The notes beneath the pieces are model-generated. The model did not search any database and had not been told where the DNA came from. It was given only the letters and a program-made list of their open reading frames with translations. Positions 7,151 to 8,424 of a DNA stretch of 8,424 nt are shown one piece after another (positions within the stretch are counted from its first letter, which is position 1; every line of letters begins with the position of its first letter). This DNA is from Cyanothece sp. UBA12306. GTDB taxonomy: Bacteria; Cyanobacteriota; Cyanobacteriia; Cyanobacteriales; Microcystaceae. The stretch lies in contig DLXW01000181.1 of the NCBI GenBank assembly GCA_003448685.1, positions 5,115 through 13,538 on the forward strand, given 5' to 3'. Made by a program: the position numbers and the translations under genes.

Positions 7151-8056
7151 AAAGTTATAATCAGGGAAAAACTTAAATTCGCCCCAACTAGCGTCACTAA
7201 TTGACCTAGCTAACTTATGGTTCTTGACCATATTTCTAATAGCTAGGTCTTCAATAGCAATCAGGTCATTGTCTTGCACAAGTTTAGTGGTTAACTTGTG
7301 AAGAAAGTCGGTACGGGCATCTTTAATTTGAGCGTGTACTTTAGCTACTTCTAGAGAAGCTTTGTATCGGTTATTTGAGCCTTTGGTTTTCCGACTCAAT
7401 GCCTTCTGCTTTCTTCTTAGCTTTTTGTACAAGCGGTTAAATTGTTGAGGATTGGCTACTTTCTCCCCGTCGCTAGTGGTGATTAGGCTAGTAATTCCTA
7501 CATCGATACCTATCTTTTTACCTGTTTTTGGTAGTGGTTTGATAATAGAGTCTTTAACTAAAATTGAGACAAACCAACGTCCAGATGGGTCAAGCCTAAC
7601 TGTTACTGTCGATGGTTTACTATCTTCAGGTAAAAATCGACTCCAAACAATATTTAGAGGTTCCTGACACTTAGCTAAAAACAGCTTCCCATCTCTCCAT
7701 TTAAAAGCAGACTTGGTAAATTCTGCGCTACCTCCATTCCGTTTTTTCTTAAAGTTAGGATATTTGGCTCTTTTAGCCCAAAAGTTAGTAAAAGCCGTTT
7801 GGAGATGTCTTAAACATTGCTGCAATGGAACACAGCTAACTTCCGACAGAAACTCTAAGTCTTCTTGCTTTTTCCACTCAGTTAACAAGCTTGATGTTTG
7901 GCTATAACCTATCCTTTCCTGCCTTTCATACCAACCTTCGGTGCGTACCGCTAATGCTTTGTTATACACTAAGCGGACGCAACCGATTGTCCGTCGCCAG
8001 AGGTTTTTTTGCTCGGTGGTTGGGTAAAAGCGGAATTTGTAGGCACGCTCTGTCAT
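5936..8056 (-). CDS. 706-codon chimeric frame: TnpB N-part joined to GST
   Basis: No stop codon separates the tnpB start at 8056 from the gst stop at 5936. Residues 1-294 are TnpB, 295-302 (KFFPDYNF) are the former 5' flank of gst read through, and 303-706 are the full GST. If translated from 8056 the product would tether a DNA/RNA-binding TnpB fragment to an intact GST. The truncated TnpB lacks its zinc ribbon and last catalytic Asp and may not fold. The alternative is that only the GST is made, from the internal ATG at 7150. Automatic annotation would probably label the whole frame as either a transposase or a GST; both labels would be half right. Confidence 0.55.
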   Translation of the reverse strand: MTERAYKFRFYPTTEQKNLWRRTIGCVRLVYNKALAVRTEGWYERQERIGYSQTSSLLTEWKKQEDLEFLSEVSCVPLQQCLRHLQTAFTNFWAKRAKYPNFKKKRNGGSAEFTKSAFKWRDGKLFLAKCQEPLNIVWSRFLPEDSKPSTVTVRLDPSGRWFVSILVKDSIIKPLPKTGKKIGIDVGITSLITTSDGEKVANPQQFNRLYKKLRRKQKALSRKTKGSNNRYKASLEVAKVHAQIKDARTDFLHKLTTKLVQDNDLIAIEDLAIRNMVKNHKLARSISDASWGEFKFFPDYNFMTSPLSWTELEALTDFKIDPINGPTNSQARSRLFGGSESDIRVILYRDNHAWCPYCQKVWLWLEEKQIPYRIEKVTMFCYGTKEQWYKRKVPSGMLPAIELDGKIITESDDILIALEQIFGVLNQGMKDPQVIPLRQLERLLFRAWCSWLCYPTRSVQQEQHNREQFIKVVAMVEDALSRHHGPYFLEEFGTVDVIFTPYVERMNASLYYYKGYSLREENPHLAAWFDAMESRSTYRGTQSDFHTHAHDLPPQMGGCYENGEPQMLINKARVDQGPWFGLPDVAYREPETSRSEALQRVLKHRTNIIRVNPSDNNLVDQALRCALTQMMTGQKCTPPQGADIALRYLRDRINVPRDMSIYAAKRLREALETTASLAGDRQGSPIPLNHRRDQDPANFRGVAPLL
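6014..6021. repeat. HIP1 octamer GCGATCGC
   Basis: This exact HIP1 palindrome, in the GGCGATCGCC form, lies in the 3' part of gst. It indicates that gst is native cyanobacterial sequence rather than distant foreign DNA. Confidence 0.85.
7175..8056 (-). pseudogene. tnpB: TnpB (RNA-guided nuclease of IS200/IS605), truncated at its C-terminus
   Basis: Residues 1-294 match the TnpB/OrfB layout. The helix-turn-helix/WED start is [20 protein letters not shown], followed by the helical region with YPNFKKKR at 99-106. RuvC-I is GIDVGI with Asp185, and RuvC-II is [12 protein letters not shown] with Glu269, followed by [14 protein letters not shown] normal TnpB of about 400 residues then continues into a CxxC...CxxC zinc ribbon and the third catalytic Asp (DxNAAxN). 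Here the sequence changes to gst flank after GEF, so the nuclease centre is incomplete and cleavage should be lost. A possible promoter, TTGGCA (8087-8092) with TTAAAT (8064-8069) at 17 nt, lies just before the ATG but is weak. The missing C-terminal tail persists at 5773-5925. Confidence 0.88.
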
Positions 8057-8102
8057 GCTTACAATTTAACATATCTTTTGTGAATGTGCCAACTAAAACA
8101 CT

Positions 8103-8128
8103 AAAGCCGTCGGTTAAGGACGGGGTTT
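8103..8128 (-). repeat. Left-end imperfect hairpin of the IS200/IS605 element
   Basis: CCGTC (8107-8111) pairs with GACGG (8119-8123) over a 7-nt loop. A further AAA/TTT pairing (8103-8105 with 8126-8128) lies outside a small 1x2 internal loop. Position 5' of tnpB and the imperfect, bulged stem are as expected for the subterminal left-end palindrome recognised by a Y1 transposase. The boundary with the flanking inverted repeat is not certain. Confidence 0.6.
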
Positions 8129-8131
8129 CAG

Positions 8132-8150
8132 ACCCAATTTTTCGATGATT
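8132..8150 (+). repeat. Left arm of a 19-bp inverted repeat
   Basis: This arm matches the reverse complement of 8404-8422 at 18 of 19 positions. It directly adjoins the transposon left end and overlaps the first two codons of the Uma2 remnant. Confidence 0.75.
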
Positions 8151-8405
8151 GAAGCTGGCATTTTACAAAACCGCTCCGTAGAATTATTAGCAGGGGATAT
8201 TATTGAAGTGAGTCCAGAAAGTCCCAATCACTACAATACAGCTAAACGGGGGACAAAATATTTAGAGCAATTGTTAGGCGATTGCGCTGAAATTCGCTTT
8301 AATGGCCCGATTTCTCCGTCTAATTCGGAACCTGAACCTGATGAAGGTTATCTGTCACCTTTGGCGTTCCCAGAGATAAAAGTTGCTGTTGATCGCCTTT
8401 TCTAA
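8145..8405 (+). pseudogene. Uma2 (DUF820) family protein, N-terminally truncated and internally deleted
   Basis: The 86-codon frame starts MIEAGILQNRSVELLAGDII and continues VSPESPNHYNTAKRGTKYLEQLLGD. This is the N-terminal half of a cyanobacterial Uma2 protein, which normally has ~20 residues before this Met and ~190 in total. After SEPEPD (61-66) it jumps straight to EGYLSPLAFPEIKVAVDRLF, which is the family's C-terminal end. Roughly 100 residues are therefore missing, including the second acidic residue and lysine of the PD-(D/E)XK-like centre. The reading frame survived the deletion but catalysis should not. Uma2 proteins are abundant putative nucleases in cyanobacteria with poorly known roles. 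It is divergent to tnpB. No ribosome site is visible. Confidence 0.8.
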
Positions 8406-8422
8406 TCATCGAAAATTTGGGT
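8404..8422 (-). repeat. Right arm of a 19-bp inverted repeat
   Basis: This arm begins on the last two bases of the Uma2 stop codon and is the partner of 8132-8150 with one mismatch. Two bases (AG) are visible beyond it, and AG also precedes the left arm. A 2-bp target duplication is possible but could be chance. Confidence 0.75.
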
Positions 8423-8424
8423 AG

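Larger units (their letters stand above)
5750..8131 (-). mobile_element. Disrupted IS200/IS605-family (tnpB-only, IS1341-like) element with gst inside
   Basis: The order on the minus strand is left-end hairpin (8103-8128), 5' part of tnpB (8056-7175), a complete gst gene (7150-5936), 3' part of tnpB (5925-5773) and right-end hairpin (5761-5786). The right tip reads ...TAGTATGTCAA at 5760-5750, ending in TCAA as is common for this family. No tnpA is present, so movement would need a Y1 transposase supplied from elsewhere. The exact left boundary is uncertain; 8131 is set where a separate inverted repeat begins. About 60 codons of tnpB, including the zinc ribbon and third RuvC motif, are missing. 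Whether gst entered one element or two decayed copies flank it cannot be settled from this window. Confidence 0.7.

Noticed and set aside
5910..7175. A target-site duplication flanking the gst insert
   Set aside because: Only TTATAA is shared between the two borders (near 7154-7159 and 5926-5931). It is too short and AT-rich to count as evidence.
7150..8056. A nuclease-dead TnpB-like regulator (TldR type)
   Set aside because: Such proteins keep the overall TnpB fold and lose catalytic residues by substitution. Here Asp185 and Glu269 remain while the whole zinc ribbon and RuvC-III part are removed, which fits gene disruption better.
7452..8148. Three plus-strand open frames over tnpB and its left end
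   Set aside because: They are antisense to a well-conserved TnpB frame, lack ribosome sites and show no recognisable protein features.
1..8424. CRISPR array or toxin-antitoxin or phage module
   Set aside because: No regularly spaced direct repeats and no matching proteins were seen. Repeated structure is limited to the hairpins, inverted repeat and rplJ duplication listed.

Overview
The window looks like chromosomal DNA of a unicellular cyanobacterium, probably of the Crocosphaera/Cyanothece (Rippkaea) type. This is inferred from the AT-rich composition, three copies of the HIP1 octamer GCGATCGC, a secE-nusG-rplK-rplA-rplJ-rplL cluster with no rpoB/rpoC behind it, and the sequence character of the proteins. 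All intact genes lie on the minus strand, so transcription runs right to left. No species-level assignment can be made from the sequence alone.

Region 1 (1-1275): the 5' part of a MscS-type mechanosensitive channel gene that runs off the left edge, its putative promoter, and a gap holding a hairpin (1200-1225) of the palindrome type common in cyanobacterial spacers. The hairpin closes the ribosomal operon.

Region 2 (1276-4786): the operon secE-nusG-rplK-rplA-rplJ-rplL, preceded by a near-consensus promoter (TTGACT-16-TATAAT). secE and nusG overlap as TAATG, and nusG and rplK are 3 nt apart. The 264-nt rplA-rplJ gap contains a recognisable L10 leader followed by a terminator-like hairpin with a U tract. 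It is probably the point where L10/L12 adjusts transcription into rplJ-rplL. The products are a translocon subunit (SecE), a transcription factor (NusG), and the L1 and L11-L10-L12 stalk proteins of the 50S subunit.

Region 3 (4787-5749): one gene for a DUF1868-type 2H phosphoesterase homologue starting at TTG, and a short unassigned spacer.

Region 4 (5750 to about 8131): a disrupted IS200/IS605-family element of the tnpB-only (IS1341-like) kind. Its left end and the first ~294 codons of tnpB are on the right (7175-8056). The last ~50 codons of tnpB and the right-end hairpin are on the left (5750-5925). Between them, replacing the zinc ribbon and RuvC-III part of TnpB, lies a complete 404-codon glutathione S-transferase gene. 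The tnpB and gst frames are joined without a stop, giving one 706-codon frame. This is the most unusual object in the window: a host-type gene held inside the ends of a single-strand transposon, with the element's nuclease destroyed.

Region 5 (8132-8424): a Uma2-family (DUF820) gene remnant on the plus strand, lacking both its N-terminus and its centre. It is enclosed by 19-bp inverted repeats with one mismatch (8132-8150 and 8404-8422). Together with region 4 this makes the right third of the window an insertion- and deletion-scarred zone beside a conserved housekeeping operon.
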